A stretch of 40,845 nt of DNA from NCBI GenBank assembly GCA_024280265.1, contig JAJRQL010000183.1:1-40845 (forward strand), given 5' to 3'. The notes below the pieces were generated by a model, which made no database searches, was not told the DNA's origin, and was given only the letters and a program-made list of their open reading frames with translations. Positions within the stretch are counted from its first letter, which is position 1, and each line of letters begins with the position of its first letter. Shown here piece by piece: positions 25,563 through 34,326 of this stretch. Position numbers and translations under genes: made by a program. The stretch comes from Deltaproteobacteria bacterium. Lineage in GTDB: Bacteria; Desulfobacterota; Desulfobulbia; Desulfobulbales; Desulfocapsaceae.

Positions 25563-26918
25563 ATGTCAAAAAATCCTCCAAACTATATTGCAACCACCAA
25601 TGCTTGTAAACTCTGCACACCGTTGGGGGCAGCCCTGGCATTCAAGGGAATTGAGGGGGCTGTACCATACCTTCACGGTTCCCAGGGTTGTGCCACCTAT
25701 ATGCGTCGCTATATAATCAGTCACTTTAATGAGCCAATTGATATTGCCTCTTCATCGTTGAGTGAAAAACACGCGGTTTATGGAGGTGGTCCTAATCTGA
25801 AAATGGGACTTTTGAATGTGACAGAGAAGTATCATCCGGCCCTTATTGGTATCGCCACCACCTGTCTTACCGAGACCATTGGTGATGATGTGGCCATGTT
25901 TCTCAAGGAATATGATCAGGAGGTGGAGGGGGAAAAACCGCTCATGGTGCAGGTAGCCACCCCGAGCTACAGTGGCTCACACATGGAGGGGCTTCACGAT
26001 GCGGTGACCTCCGTGGTGAAAACCCTGGCCTGCAGAAAAGGAATCAGGAAGGCTGCGGTGAACCTGCTGCCCGGTCTTGTCTCCCCGGCAGATATTCGAT
26101 ACCTCAAAGAAATACTCAGTGACTTTCAGATTTCTGCAACGGTTCTTCCTGATATATCAGACACCCTTGATGGCAGAGCAGCAGTCGTCTATGAGAAGAT
26201 TCAGTCTGGCGGAACACCGTTGGATTCCATCTCAAACATGGGGAATGCTCTGGCCACAGTGGAGTTTGGGCACACCATGGGGTCTGAGAGCGGGGGACGA
26301 ATTCTGAAAGATCGTTTCGGGCTGGAGAATATTTGCTTGGATATGCCCATGGGGATCAGCGCCACAGATCTCTTTTTTGAACATCTTCAACGAATCAGTG
26401 GAACTCCAGTTCCAGAGAAGTATCTGGCAGAACGGGGACGACTGGTGGATTCCTATGTGGATGGTCACAAGTACCTCTACGGGAAAAGGGCAATAGTGTA
26501 CGGAGAAGAAGACCTGGTGGTTGGACTTACGGCCTTTCTTGCAGAAATTGGGGTCATGCCCGTACTCTGTGCCTCAGGAGGAAAGAGTGGCAAGCTCAAA
26601 GAACGGATTTCAGCAGGAAGTGCTTCCCTGTTGCCAGAAGCACCACAGGTATTTGAAAACATGGATTTTTATGACATCAGTGAGCTTGCTGAGAAAATGG
26701 ATCCGGATCTGATTGTTGGAAATTCCAAGGGTTACCCTCTGGCGAAGAAGCTTTCCATTCCCCTTATACGAGTGGGGTTTCCCATCCACGATCGCATGGG
26801 TGGGCAACGCATTCTCCATTTGGGGTACCGAGGGAGTCAGAATCTTTTTGACCTGGTGGTGAATGCCTGTATTGCAAGAAAACAGGAGCTGTCTCCGATT
26901 GGCTATTCCTATATGTGA
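25563..26918 (+). CDS. nifN: Nitrogenase FeMo-cofactor scaffold subunit NifN
   Basis: NifK-like partner of NifE, 451 residues. NACKLCTPLGAALAFKGIEG and YLHGSQGCATYMRRYI carry the Cys residues that hold the scaffold cluster, followed by SSLSEKHAVYGGGPNL, IATTCLTETIGDDV and TPSYSGSHMEG, all typical of NifN. It starts 27 bases after nifE with AGGGAT before the ATG, so it is in the same transcript. The C-terminal region VGNSKGYPLAKKLSIPLIRVGFPIHDR is intact. No fusion to NifB or NifX is present. Confidence 0.94.
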   Translation: MSKNPPNYIATTNACKLCTPLGAALAFKGIEGAVPYLHGSQGCATYMRRYIISHFNEPIDIASSSLSEKHAVYGGGPNLKMGLLNVTEKYHPALIGIATTCLTETIGDDVAMFLKEYDQEVEGEKPLMVQVATPSYSGSHMEGLHDAVTSVVKTLACRKGIRKAAVNLLPGLVSPADIRYLKEILSDFQISATVLPDISDTLDGRAAVVYEKIQSGGTPLDSISNMGNALATVEFGHTMGSESGGRILKDRFGLENICLDMPMGISATDLFFEHLQRISGTPVPEKYLAERGRLVDSYVDGHKYLYGKRAIVYGEEDLVVGLTAFLAEIGVMPVLCASGGKSGKLKERISAGSASLLPEAPQVFENMDFYDISELAEKMDPDLIVGNSKGYPLAKKLSIPLIRVGFPIHDRMGGQRILHLGYRGSQNLFDLVVNACIARKQELSPIGYSYM

Positions 26919-26951
26919 TGGCATTGTAAAAACTCTTTACTTTCTTCGTTG

Positions 26952-27030
26952 CTTCACATTTTCTATCATTACGACGTACTCTAGTATGCCGAAACAATGA
27001 AAATGTTTGCGCCTCGGATGTGAAGTTTTT
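26952..27030 (+). promoter_or_regulatory. Two mutually exclusive hairpins between nifN and nifB
   Basis: ACATTTTC (26956-26963) can pair with GAAAATGT (26999-27006). Alternatively CTTCACAT (26952-26959) can pair with ATGTGAAG (27018-27025), which is followed at once by TTTTT. Both pairings are perfect 8-mers and share ACAT, so only one can form. The second looks like a weak terminator and the first like an antiterminator. No sigma-54 site was found in this spacer, so nifB may depend on read-through. Confidence 0.45.
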
Positions 27031-27187
27031 CGAAGTCTACGCGTATCTACTTAGCCAGCAGTGATTTCAGGTTTTTACGAGCTGGTCATATGGAAAAACA
27101 AAATAAAATGGTGACTTGAGACAGATGGCTGTCTGCCGGATGTTGGAGCACAGACAAGAGAAAAAAAGAAACGCTATGGAGTCAGTT

Positions 27188-28474
27188 ATGAATACAATAA
27201 AGAATGCATCCCCTGATCTGTCACGTCACCCCTGTTTCAATGTCAGGGTAAAGGGGAAATTCGGGCGGGTTCATCTCCCCGTGGCTCCAAAGTGCAATAT
27301 CAAGTGCAACTACTGCAATCGCAAGTATGACTGCGTCAATGAATCAAGACCCGGAGTGACCTCCACAATTCTCAGCCCGGAGCAGGCGCTGAGTTACATG
27401 GATAAGGTTCTGGTGGCAGAACCACGTATTACTGTGGCGGGAATTGCAGGCCCGGGTGATCCCTTTGCAAATGCCCATGAAACCCTGACCACCATGCAAC
27501 TGTTGCGGCAAAAATATCCAGATATTATCCTCTGTTTATCAAGCAATGGTCTTGGTCTTGCTCCTCATGTGGATGAGGTGGCGGATATCGGAGTCTCTCA
27601 TGTTACGGTCACGGTAAATGGCATAGATCCAGAAATCACAAAGAATATCTACAGTTTTGTAAGGGACGGTAAGGTGATTTATCAGGGTGTTCAGGCTGCA
27701 GAGCTCCTTCTGGCGCGGCAGCTCAATGCCATAGAGAAACTCAAGACCAGGGGAGTAACGGTGAAAATAAACTTCATAACCATCCCTGGGGTGAACGACC
27801 ATCATGCTGAAGCTACAGCTATAGCGATGGCTGATATGGGGGTGGATCTTTTCAATTGCATGGCCATGCTTCCCAATGCCGATACCCCTTTTGCTGATTT
27901 GTCCGAGCCTGATAAACCCATGATGAATACATTGCGCAACAGCTGTGAAAAATATCTTCCCCAGATGCGGCACTGTAAACGTTGCCGGGCCGATGCTGTG
28001 GGGCTTCTGGGCAGGGATAAATCCTCGGAGATGGCGGGATGCCTGAACGCCTGTGCCACCATGCCTGCAGCTCCTGCAAAAGTACGTCCCTATGTGGCTG
28101 TGGCCAGCCTTGAAGGGATGCTGGTCAACCAGCACTTGGGCGAGACTCGGAACTTTTTGATATATGCCAGAACGGAGAAGGGGTATGATCTCATTGAGGA
28201 ACGCCCGGCACCTCCTCCTGGTGGTGGAATCGGGCGTTGGGAGGCGATGACAAGAATTTTTCACGATTGCCGGGCTGTTCTGGTGAGTGACATGGGAAAG
28301 TCACCAAAGGAGGTGTGTTTAAGGGCAGGAATTGACCTGGTTACCATGTCTGGATTTATAGAGGCCGGCCTTGATGCGGTCTACACAGGAAAGGGGCGGG
28401 AATCGTTGAAGAAAAGAGCGAAAAAGAGTTGCGGAACTGCTCAATGCCTGGGAACGGGCACCGGTTGCGGCTGA
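27188..28474 (+). CDS. nifB: Nitrogenase cofactor biosynthesis radical SAM protein NifB
   Basis: NifB fuses two [4Fe-4S] clusters with a carbide and extra sulfide to make NifB-co, the FeMo-co precursor. The radical SAM motif is C36-x3-C40-x2-C43 (KCNIKCNYC), preceded by HPCFN at 14-18. AGPGDPFAN and ITIPGVNDHHAEA are conserved NifB segments. From about residue 300 a NifX/NafY-like domain follows (VAVASLEGMLVNQHLGE, ARTEKGYDLIEER, VLVSDMGKSPKEV). The product is 428 residues. The ATG at 27188 has GGAG six bases upstream; the frame is open back to 27116 without ribosome-site support. Cofactor assembly would join it functionally to NifEN upstream. Confidence 0.94.
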   Translation: MNTIKNASPDLSRHPCFNVRVKGKFGRVHLPVAPKCNIKCNYCNRKYDCVNESRPGVTSTILSPEQALSYMDKVLVAEPRITVAGIAGPGDPFANAHETLTTMQLLRQKYPDIILCLSSNGLGLAPHVDEVADIGVSHVTVTVNGIDPEITKNIYSFVRDGKVIYQGVQAAELLLARQLNAIEKLKTRGVTVKINFITIPGVNDHHAEATAIAMADMGVDLFNCMAMLPNADTPFADLSEPDKPMMNTLRNSCEKYLPQMRHCKRCRADAVGLLGRDKSSEMAGCLNACATMPAAPAKVRPYVAVASLEGMLVNQHLGETRNFLIYARTEKGYDLIEERPAPPPGGGIGRWEAMTRIFHDCRAVLVSDMGKSPKEVCLRAGIDLVTMSGFIEAGLDAVYTGKGRESLKKRAKKSCGTAQCLGTGTGCG

Positions 28475-28748
28475 TTGCTGATAAGGAAAAGCAGGACTGT
28501 TGGAGAGTCGAAGTTTTCGGTGAAAAAATGGATTTACCTTGACCCCTTACTGCAGGAAAAGGTAAGAAAGGAGGAGCGAATAAAAAAATGCCGATTTGTT
28601 CCAAGGCAGAGACAGTCTAACGCAGATAAACTGCAAGTAAGTGCCTTGTAACATCTCAATATTGGTTCACTCTCATATATTCTCGGAGTCTCGTACCTCG
28701 GGTACCTGTTTTTTTATTGCAGGAATTATGGAGTAAGGCACTAAATAT
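28475..28748 (+). other. Spacer after nifB with a terminator-like element
   Basis: No gene is called here. A GTG-started frame of 43 codons (28520-28651) is basic and Lys/Arg-rich but has no ribosome site at a usable distance and no recognised family. GTACC/GGTAC around a 3-base loop (28693-28705) followed by a seven-T run (28709-28715) is a weak terminator candidate for the nif operon. Confidence 0.35.
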
Positions 28749-29111
28749 GTGAAAAGCAAAATGACGAGTAGAGTTCATCTCCAAAATCTGTTACTGAAGG
28801 TATGTGCCCTGGTGGCACTAGGTTTTTTGACTGGTTGCAGTCAGACAATGTACGGAGTGGTAAAGGTTGAATCCATTCCCCCCGGTGCCGAGGTCATCAA
28901 TTTAAAAGATGATACCCACCTTGGGATGACCCCATTGCTGGTGACCTGGGAAAGTGATGATGAAGGCACAAGGCACGCAACGGTTGAGTTACGCAAGCTC
29001 GGGTATGTAGAGGAAATAACATCTTTCTGGGTGAAGCTGCGTCACGAAACAAAAGATGCAGCCATTGCCGAGCCCCAATCTATAATCATTGAACTCAAAA
29101 AAAAGAAATAG
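28749..29111 (+). CDS. Small lipoprotein with PEGA-like domain
   Basis: A 120-residue protein with a lipoprotein signal peptide: basic start, hydrophobic LLLKVCALVALGFLTGC with lipobox LTGC, so it is membrane-anchored and faces the periplasm. The mature part starts VVKVESIPPGAEVINLKDDTHLGMTPLLV, which is the PEGA pattern (short beta domain with SxPxGAxV and GxTP). The start is GTG with TAAGG about ten bases upstream; an ATG four codons later is also possible. It lies nine bases before a second lipoprotein of similar fold. Role unknown; PEGA domains are generally cell-envelope modules. Confidence 0.8.
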   Translation: MKSKMTSRVHLQNLLLKVCALVALGFLTGCSQTMYGVVKVESIPPGAEVINLKDDTHLGMTPLLVTWESDDEGTRHATVELRKLGYVEEITSFWVKLRHETKDAAIAEPQSIIIELKKKK

Positions 29112-29120
29112 GGGATACTG

Positions 29121-29522
29121 GTGAATGACAATAAGTGCTGGCAGATTTTTTTTCGTTGCACATGGTTGGCTGTATTCCTTGCTACTCTTGCTGCCTTGTC
29201 AGGGTGTTCTGGTCAGAAAACTGTAAACTTTAAGATCAATTCTGTGCCTAAGGGCGCTCATGTCCTGTACCAGGTGGTGGGGGGCAGTAATTCCTGCCAG
29301 GGCCAGTGGATTTATCTGGGCAGCACTCCTGTTCAGGGAATACGGGAGTTTGATAAAGGGCAGCTTGAGGGAACCGACAAGGTGATTCTCAAAATTATGC
29401 ACAGCGGTTATTATGACCAGACTAAGGAATGGGATGGTCCCGGATTCTGGGAAGAGATTGAAGAGCGTGAGGTTGTATTTTGGACTCCGGAACTGGTTCC
29501 GGCGCCCATGGAAGAAAAATAG
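29121..29522 (+). CDS. Small lipoprotein, PEGA-like
   Basis: This 133-residue lipoprotein starts with GTG, with AGGGG eight bases upstream. Signal peptide WLAVFLATLAALSGC has a good lipobox (LSGC). The mature part FKINSVPKGAHVLYQVVG, then IYLGSTPVQG, again follows the beta-strand, proline-lysine-glycine-alanine, short strand, G-x-TP order of PEGA-like domains, so it looks like a diverged paralogue of the preceding gene with an inserted segment. The C-terminus is acidic and aromatic. It is cotranscribed with its neighbours. No specific function can be given. Confidence 0.78.
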   Translation: MNDNKCWQIFFRCTWLAVFLATLAALSGCSGQKTVNFKINSVPKGAHVLYQVVGGSNSCQGQWIYLGSTPVQGIREFDKGQLEGTDKVILKIMHSGYYDQTKEWDGPGFWEEIEEREVVFWTPELVPAPMEEK

Positions 29523-29540
29523 AATATTCAGGACTGTCGT

Positions 29541-29756
29541 ATGTATCTTCCCGCCCTGGCAAGGGATCTCTATAAGAGTCAGAAAGCAGTGGAGGCCCTT
29601 GAGCTGATCTTGCAGGAAACTGTAGTGTCTGAGCAGAGTGCAGTGAAGGAAGAGCTGCGCCAGGCAAGAGCTGAACATGCCCAGTTGAAAAAAATTCTGG
29701 AAGGACGAAAGGAGCAGTCCAAGGCCTCTCTTCATAAACCCGGGCCTCATTTCTAG
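29541..29756 (+). CDS. Short coiled-coil protein of unknown function
   Basis: A 71-residue frame starting 18 bases after the second lipoprotein, with AGGA seven bases before the ATG. The protein is mostly a charged amphipathic helix (residues 15-57, Glu, Gln, Leu and Lys rich, heptad-like) with no signal peptide or cysteine. Position and ribosome site support a real third gene of the lipoprotein operon. It could alternatively be the eroded tail of a longer gene. No family recognised. Confidence 0.5.
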   Translation: MYLPALARDLYKSQKAVEALELILQETVVSEQSAVKEELRQARAEHAQLKKILEGRKEQSKASLHKPGPHF

Positions 29757-30065
29757 AGTCTCTGCAGTTCCATATTTATTCTGAAATAGATTTGCAATTT
29801 CAGAGTTTTATGAGCTTGTCATTGAGTAATGCACTGATATCTAAACAAATTTTTTCACTTAATTCCCTGACAAAACAGTTGATGTTCTTTGTATTGTCAG
29901 GCCTTCCGGGATTTTTTCACTATCTGTATTGTCTTTTTTGATCTCCATGCTGTATGCTATTATTACGTAGTGGTTATTGGGGTTTTTTTACTTGTCAGCC
30001 AAGAAGAATCTGACTATCTATTGACGTGCAACAGTGGTTGCAGAAATCGTTAGGATATCAAAACC
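29757..30065 (+). other. Intergenic region with a hairpin and T-run
   Basis: The 309-base gap contains CCTGACA/TGTCAGG (29866-29901, perfect 7-bp stem with a 22-base loop), followed after ten bases by six T (29912-29917). This may end the lipoprotein operon. No promoter for the cyclase could be assigned. Confidence 0.35.
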
Positions 30066-31244
30066 ATGTATGATGCCGCAGAAATGAGATTGCTACAGAA
30101 TCAACAGAATATCAGTTTTTACCGAAAAATCAGGATAAGTCTTGCTTTGATGGGAATTATTCCTTTTCTTTTGGCCACCTATTTTTTTATCCAGAAAGAT
30201 CATGTTTCCACCACACTTATTGTTCTCTGCTCAGCACTGGTGCTTTTTTGTATACTTGTGGGGTTTACTCTGCTGAGAAAATATTCTGATCAGATGCAAA
30301 CGTTGGCCCAAAAGACTGCTGCAATAGCGACAAAAACTGGGGAAATCCCACAACCTCTTGATATCAACGTTGAAGGTGAATTAAAGGATATTGCAACAAA
30401 TTTTAATGCCGTTGTTGAGCAGCTCAACAAGGCCACTCGGGATATTCAGAGCAGGAGTTTCCAGTCGCCGGAGTTTGCAAGTGACCTGTCTGAATCATAC
30501 GAACATCTCGAAAGGGAAAATCGACTTCGGAACCAGCTTTGTCGCTATGTCGGAAGGGATCTCGTTGAAAAACCGATGGTCTCAAGGGATGGGCAGCTTC
30601 TCAAGAATGAAAGAAAGAATGTAACTATCATGTTTGCTGATATCCGCTCTTTCACTGCAATCTCTGAGCACATGGAACCCGAGAAAGTTGTTGCCATGCT
30701 CAATGAGTATTTTTCCATTATGATTGATATCCTCTTCAAGCATAATGGTATGCTTGATAAATTTGTGGGAGATCAGATTATGGCCGTATTTGGCCATATT
30801 TCCAACGAGAAAAGTGGTGCCAGATCTGCGGTGCGAGCGGCCCTTGAGATGCAGAAGGCAACGGCTGTTCTTATGAGAAAACGGGCGGCACGGGGCCAGC
30901 CGACTTTTACCATTGGTATTGGTATCAACACAGGCAGTGCCATTTTAGCCAGTGTAGGGGCCGAAAACAGAAAGGACTATACGGTTATCGGCGACACAGT
31001 GAATACTGCAGCCCGCCTTGAAAGTCATGCATCTGGTCGGGAAATTGTCATCGGTGAGCGCACCGGACTCCATCTTCCTAAAAAACTGCCCCGTGGTACC
31101 AGGCAGGAGTTAAAGATGAAAAATCGCTCTGAGCCTCTTTCCTGCTACACGTTGATTCCCAAAGGGAATAACGTGGTGAAAATAGTGAAACGACCTCAAA
31201 GGTCCCCTGTGAAGGTTATCCCTTCCGTGCCGGCTGCCTGCTGA
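30066..31244 (+). CDS. Membrane-anchored class III adenylate cyclase
   Basis: A 392-residue protein that should make cAMP from ATP. Two membrane helices (about 24-43 and 50-68) enclose a very short periplasmic turn, a HAMP-like linker follows (about 70-130), then a class III cyclase domain (185-350). Metal-binding Asp residues are in IMFADIRSFTAIS and FVGDQIMAVFG. The substrate Lys is in MLDKFVGD and the partnering Asp in RKDYTVIGDTVNTAARLES, which also carries the Asn and Arg transition-state residues. Lys plus Asp specify ATP over GTP. The tiny extracytoplasmic part makes a ligand-sensing role doubtful. Its 3' end overlaps the convergent gene by 29 bases. Confidence 0.9.
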   Translation: MYDAAEMRLLQNQQNISFYRKIRISLALMGIIPFLLATYFFIQKDHVSTTLIVLCSALVLFCILVGFTLLRKYSDQMQTLAQKTAAIATKTGEIPQPLDINVEGELKDIATNFNAVVEQLNKATRDIQSRSFQSPEFASDLSESYEHLERENRLRNQLCRYVGRDLVEKPMVSRDGQLLKNERKNVTIMFADIRSFTAISEHMEPEKVVAMLNEYFSIMIDILFKHNGMLDKFVGDQIMAVFGHISNEKSGARSAVRAALEMQKATAVLMRKRAARGQPTFTIGIGINTGSAILASVGAENRKDYTVIGDTVNTAARLESHASGREIVIGERTGLHLPKKLPRGTRQELKMKNRSEPLSCYTLIPKGNNVVKIVKRPQRSPVKVIPSVPAAC

Positions 31245-32010
31245 GTCCATTCTTTTTTCCTTTTTCGATGGCCACAAAGTTGAGCGTACTGTGTACGGTC
31301 ATCAGTGGAAATATCATGGCAATGAAGAAGATATTCAGCAGAGGGATCAGGCTGAGCAGGGCAGGTAATATGCCCAGCCGCAGTGCCTGTTTATTGTTGG
31401 CTTTTAACCAGGAAATTTTTTGTCCAAGGCTCCAGCGTCTGCGGGAACTTGGATAGTCAACAAACATCAGAGCCGAGTAGTAGGTGTACAGCAGGAGCAC
31501 AATGACCTGTCCCACCCCGGGGATAAAGTTGGCAATCAATGCTGCAATGGTTACTGCTATTCCAAAAATTCCTATCTTTATCCCTTCCCAGAGATCAATG
31601 AGAAGTCCCTTGATGTTCAGCGCTGCATCCGCCTCGAAATTTTCTCCGGCATGTTTTTTTTCCGTTGCAGTACTCAGGAAAACATAACCTGGTGCCGAGA
31701 GGCTGTAGGCTATGAGAAAGGCGACATAAAAAGCCACCACCCTGCTGATAATCAGAAACCCCCAGTGCATGACCTCCCAGCCCAGATACTTTGTCCAACC
31801 CCAGATACCGATGGCTTCCGGCTGTGTCAAAAAGAAACTACCGGTGAGACTGTCAACGAGATCAACGGTCAAGAGGTACCCGGCCCAGGTAAATGCAGCT
31901 GTGATGAGTACCAGGATTGCACTCCAGCCAAGCAGTCTTTTGGAGCGCAGTAAAAAGGCAAAAGAATAAGAGAGAGGTATCCACTGTGTGGCGGTCGTTG
32001 TATTTTTCAT
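31216..32010 (-). CDS. EI24/CysZ-like membrane protein
   Basis: An inner-membrane protein of 264 residues with about five hydrophobic stretches, including LLGWSAILVLITAAFTWAGY, VVAFYVAFLIAYSLSAPGY and LGILPALLSLIPLLNIFFIA. The pattern SLSAPGYVFLST, then IANFIPGVGQVIVLLLYTYY and YSALMFVDYP, is that of the EI24 domain family, which includes the sulfate permease CysZ and uncharacterised members. No Shine-Dalgarno precedes the ATG; instead a promoter sits directly before it, so the message may be leaderless. It converges with and overlaps the cyclase gene by 29 bases. Substrate not inferable. Confidence 0.75.
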   Translation of the reverse strand: MKNTTTATQWIPLSYSFAFLLRSKRLLGWSAILVLITAAFTWAGYLLTVDLVDSLTGSFFLTQPEAIGIWGWTKYLGWEVMHWGFLIISRVVAFYVAFLIAYSLSAPGYVFLSTATEKKHAGENFEADAALNIKGLLIDLWEGIKIGIFGIAVTIAALIANFIPGVGQVIVLLLYTYYSALMFVDYPSSRRRWSLGQKISWLKANNKQALRLGILPALLSLIPLLNIFFIAMIFPLMTVHSTLNFVAIEKGKKNGLSRQPARKG

Positions 32011-32017
32011 GGTGAAT

Positions 32018-32046
32018 ATTATAGGGCTTTTAAGGCTGTGAGTAAA
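32018..32046 (-). promoter_or_regulatory. Promoter of the EI24-like gene, predicting a leaderless mRNA
   Basis: On the minus strand TTTACT is followed after exactly 17 bases by a perfect TATAAT, and only seven bases separate this from the ATG at 32010. Transcription would begin at or next to the start codon. Confidence 0.65.
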
Positions 32047-32128
32047 GGGGGATCTGTTCTTTTCCCCATGACAGCTATGTGCTATTATAATGAAAAATCA
32101 ATCTCTCACTGAAGGAGCATGGAAAGGG

Positions 32129-33493
32129 ATGGCAAAAAAACAGGAAACAGCCTTTGTCTGCACCGATTGTGGTGCAGATTTCAGTCGCTGGCTGGGACAG
32201 TGCAGTGTTTGTAAAGAGTGGAATACAGTCAAGGAAGTTCGGCTTGGAAAACCTTCTGTCAGTCGTCGGTCTGCCGGATATAGCGGCAGGCAGGCTGCTG
32301 TTCAGCTGCTGTCCGATGTTGACAGAAGTCGTTCTGAGAGGCTGTCAACTGGGATTGGGGAGTTTGACCGGGTACTTGGGTTGGGGATCGTCTGTGGATC
32401 CGTGGTGCTTATTGGTGGGGCACCGGGTGCTGGGAAATCCACCCTGCTCCTTCAGGCATTGGCAAAGAGTGCGGCATCTGGTATGCCTGTACTTTATGTC
32501 TCCGGTGAGGAATCGCCGCAACAAATTGCCGATCGTGCAGACCGCCTTGAGCTTCCCGCTGATAATATAAAGATGCTTGCAGAGACATCTGTTGAAGAGA
32601 TATGCGCAGTTATGGACCGGGAGCAGCCGCGTCTGGTGGTGATTGATTCCATACAGGTGGTACACTCGACGGCCTCTGATTCGGCACCAGGTTCCATCTC
32701 TCAGGTGCGTGAGTCTGCTGCAATTCTGACCCGTTACGCCAAGGAGACCAGCACCTCTGTTTTTATGGTTGGTCATGTCACCAAAGATCAGTCCCTGGCA
32801 GGCCCCATGACGTTGAGCCATATTGTGGATGCACAGGTTGTACTTTCATCTACCGATGATGCAAGGTATCGTATTTTACGGGCAGACAAGAACCGTTTTG
32901 GTAGCGTGGGAGAGCTTGGTTTCTTTGCCATGACTGACAGGGGCTTGAAGGAGGTCAAAAATCCTTCAGCAATGTTTCTGTCACGATCCAACACTCCAGC
33001 ATCAGGCAGTGCTGTAACTGTGGTGTGGGAAGGGACCCGACCACTGCTGGTTGAAATACAGGCACTGGTCACGGAAAGCCAGTCGGGTAACCCGAGGCGT
33101 CTTGCTGTGGGTATGGATCAGAACAGGATTGCCATGCTGCTGGCCGTTCTTGCAAAACATGGCGGGCTGGCTACGGCAAGTGATGAAGTGTATGTGAATG
33201 TGGTTGGGGGAATCCGGATCACTGAAACAAGTTCCGATCTTGCAGCAATGGTGGGTATTGTATCCAGTCTCCAGGACAGGGTGGTTCCCCATGAAGCGCT
33301 CTTTTTTGGGGAAATTGGGCTCAGTGGTGAAATCAGACCGGTTGCCAATGGAGAGGCCAGACTGAAAGAGGCTGCAAAACATGGCTTCTGCAGGGCGGTG
33401 ATTCCAAAGGCAAATGCTCCGCAAAGGCCGGTTAAGGGCCTTGAAATTGTGGCTGTTGCCAGTCTGGTTGAAGTTCTTGAGGCCATGTATTAA
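32129..33493 (+). CDS. radA: DNA repair protein RadA
   Basis: RadA (Sms) is a RecA-like ATPase helicase that drives branch migration in recombinational repair. The Zn finger is CTDCGADFSRWLGQCSVC near the N-terminus, Walker A is GGAPGAGKST, Walker B is LVVIDSIQ, and the RadA-specific KNRFGS motif is present, followed by the Lon-protease-like C-terminal domain (AVGMDQNRIAMLLAVL, FFGEIGLSGEIRPV). The ATG at 32129 is preferred (MAKKQETAF, GAAGGAG upstream); the earlier in-frame ATG at 32090 overlaps a TATAAT at 32086-32091 that is a likely -10 element. Length 454, normal. Confidence 0.95.
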   Translation: MAKKQETAFVCTDCGADFSRWLGQCSVCKEWNTVKEVRLGKPSVSRRSAGYSGRQAAVQLLSDVDRSRSERLSTGIGEFDRVLGLGIVCGSVVLIGGAPGAGKSTLLLQALAKSAASGMPVLYVSGEESPQQIADRADRLELPADNIKMLAETSVEEICAVMDREQPRLVVIDSIQVVHSTASDSAPGSISQVRESAAILTRYAKETSTSVFMVGHVTKDQSLAGPMTLSHIVDAQVVLSSTDDARYRILRADKNRFGSVGELGFFAMTDRGLKEVKNPSAMFLSRSNTPASGSAVTVVWEGTRPLLVEIQALVTESQSGNPRRLAVGMDQNRIAMLLAVLAKHGGLATASDEVYVNVVGGIRITETSSDLAAMVGIVSSLQDRVVPHEALFFGEIGLSGEIRPVANGEARLKEAAKHGFCRAVIPKANAPQRPVKGLEIVAVASLVEVLEAMY

Positions 33494-33496
33494 GAC

Positions 33497-34048
33497 TCAG
33501 GACAAGAATATTCCCACCGTCAGCAGAAGTATTCCTCCGCCTGCCAGTAACCAGTCCAGAGGACGATAGCGGAAGATAGTCAGTCCGGTCAGAGTCAGCA
33601 GCAGGATAGCGATACAGGTAAAATCGGCAATGATCAGCCAGGTAGTACTGGTTTTGAATACTTTGTGGATGCTGTTGAGTCTGTTCCAAGGTTGTTGTGG
33701 GCTCTTGTCAATTTTCTTCATCTCCCCCTTCTTCGGGTCAATGATAAAAGTTGTTTTTCCGTGTGAGCCGTAGAGGAATTCTATGGTTTGACCATCCCGT
33801 ATCCGGATGACAGTGGGATCATCACTGCGGCCTATCTGCTCTTTGTAGAAATCAATGAACTGACGCATAATTGCGGTGTCCGATTGTTTTACACTGGAGA
33901 TCGTGATTTCCTTGTCTATGAAGTAATTAAAGCTTTTCCTGTGGTTTAGCAGGATGCCGGTGAAGTAGTAAAAGATCACCAGTGCTGCCAGAGTCAATCC
34001 GACCCAGCGGTGCAGTTTACGAAACAGATGCAGGGTTAAAGGTTTCAT
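33497..34048 (-). CDS. PepSY-associated membrane protein
   Basis: A 183-residue protein with an N-terminal helix preceded by LFRKLHRWVGLTLAALV, whose LHRW motif is typical of PepSY-associated membrane proteins. A periplasmic domain of about 110 residues (EITISSVKQS to GKTTFIIDPKKGEMKKI) follows, then two C-terminal helices (WLIIADFTCIAILLLTLTGL and WLLAGGGILLLTVGIFLS). Relatives often accompany iron or other metal uptake, but that is not shown here. The ATG at 34048 is chosen over a longer open frame from 34150 because the LHRW segment starts the family; no clear ribosome site is seen for either. It ends three bases from the convergent radA. Confidence 0.72.
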   Translation of the reverse strand: MKPLTLHLFRKLHRWVGLTLAALVIFYYFTGILLNHRKSFNYFIDKEITISSVKQSDTAIMRQFIDFYKEQIGRSDDPTVIRIRDGQTIEFLYGSHGKTTFIIDPKKGEMKKIDKSPQQPWNRLNSIHKVFKTSTTWLIIADFTCIAILLLTLTGLTIFRYRPLDWLLAGGGILLLTVGIFLS

Positions 34049-34326
34049 GTTGTTAGAAGTGGTGTTTTGATTTAAGTCGTTGCTGTGCAAGGTGACCGCC
34101 AACCCGAGGTTATGGGATTTGCGACAGAAGTGGGCGGGAGAATAGCACATCCTCAGTCTTCATAACCATTTTCCGGATAGGGGGGGAGGTTCCGATACAG
34201 GGACCACATTCATTTACCTGGTGCGTATTCGTGTTTCCCATGAGTGTACCAGTGAAGATGTCGACATACTCTATATGGTGTTGGTGGTGTTGTCAAACAC
34301 TAAATGTATAGTTTTGTTGAACCGTC

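Noticed and set aside
26919-27187. Separate sigma-54 promoter for nifB
   Set aside because: No TGGCAC-N5-TTGC-like pair was found in the spacer.
28520-28651. 43-codon basic frame after nifB
   Set aside because: GTG start without a usable ribosome site and no family resemblance.
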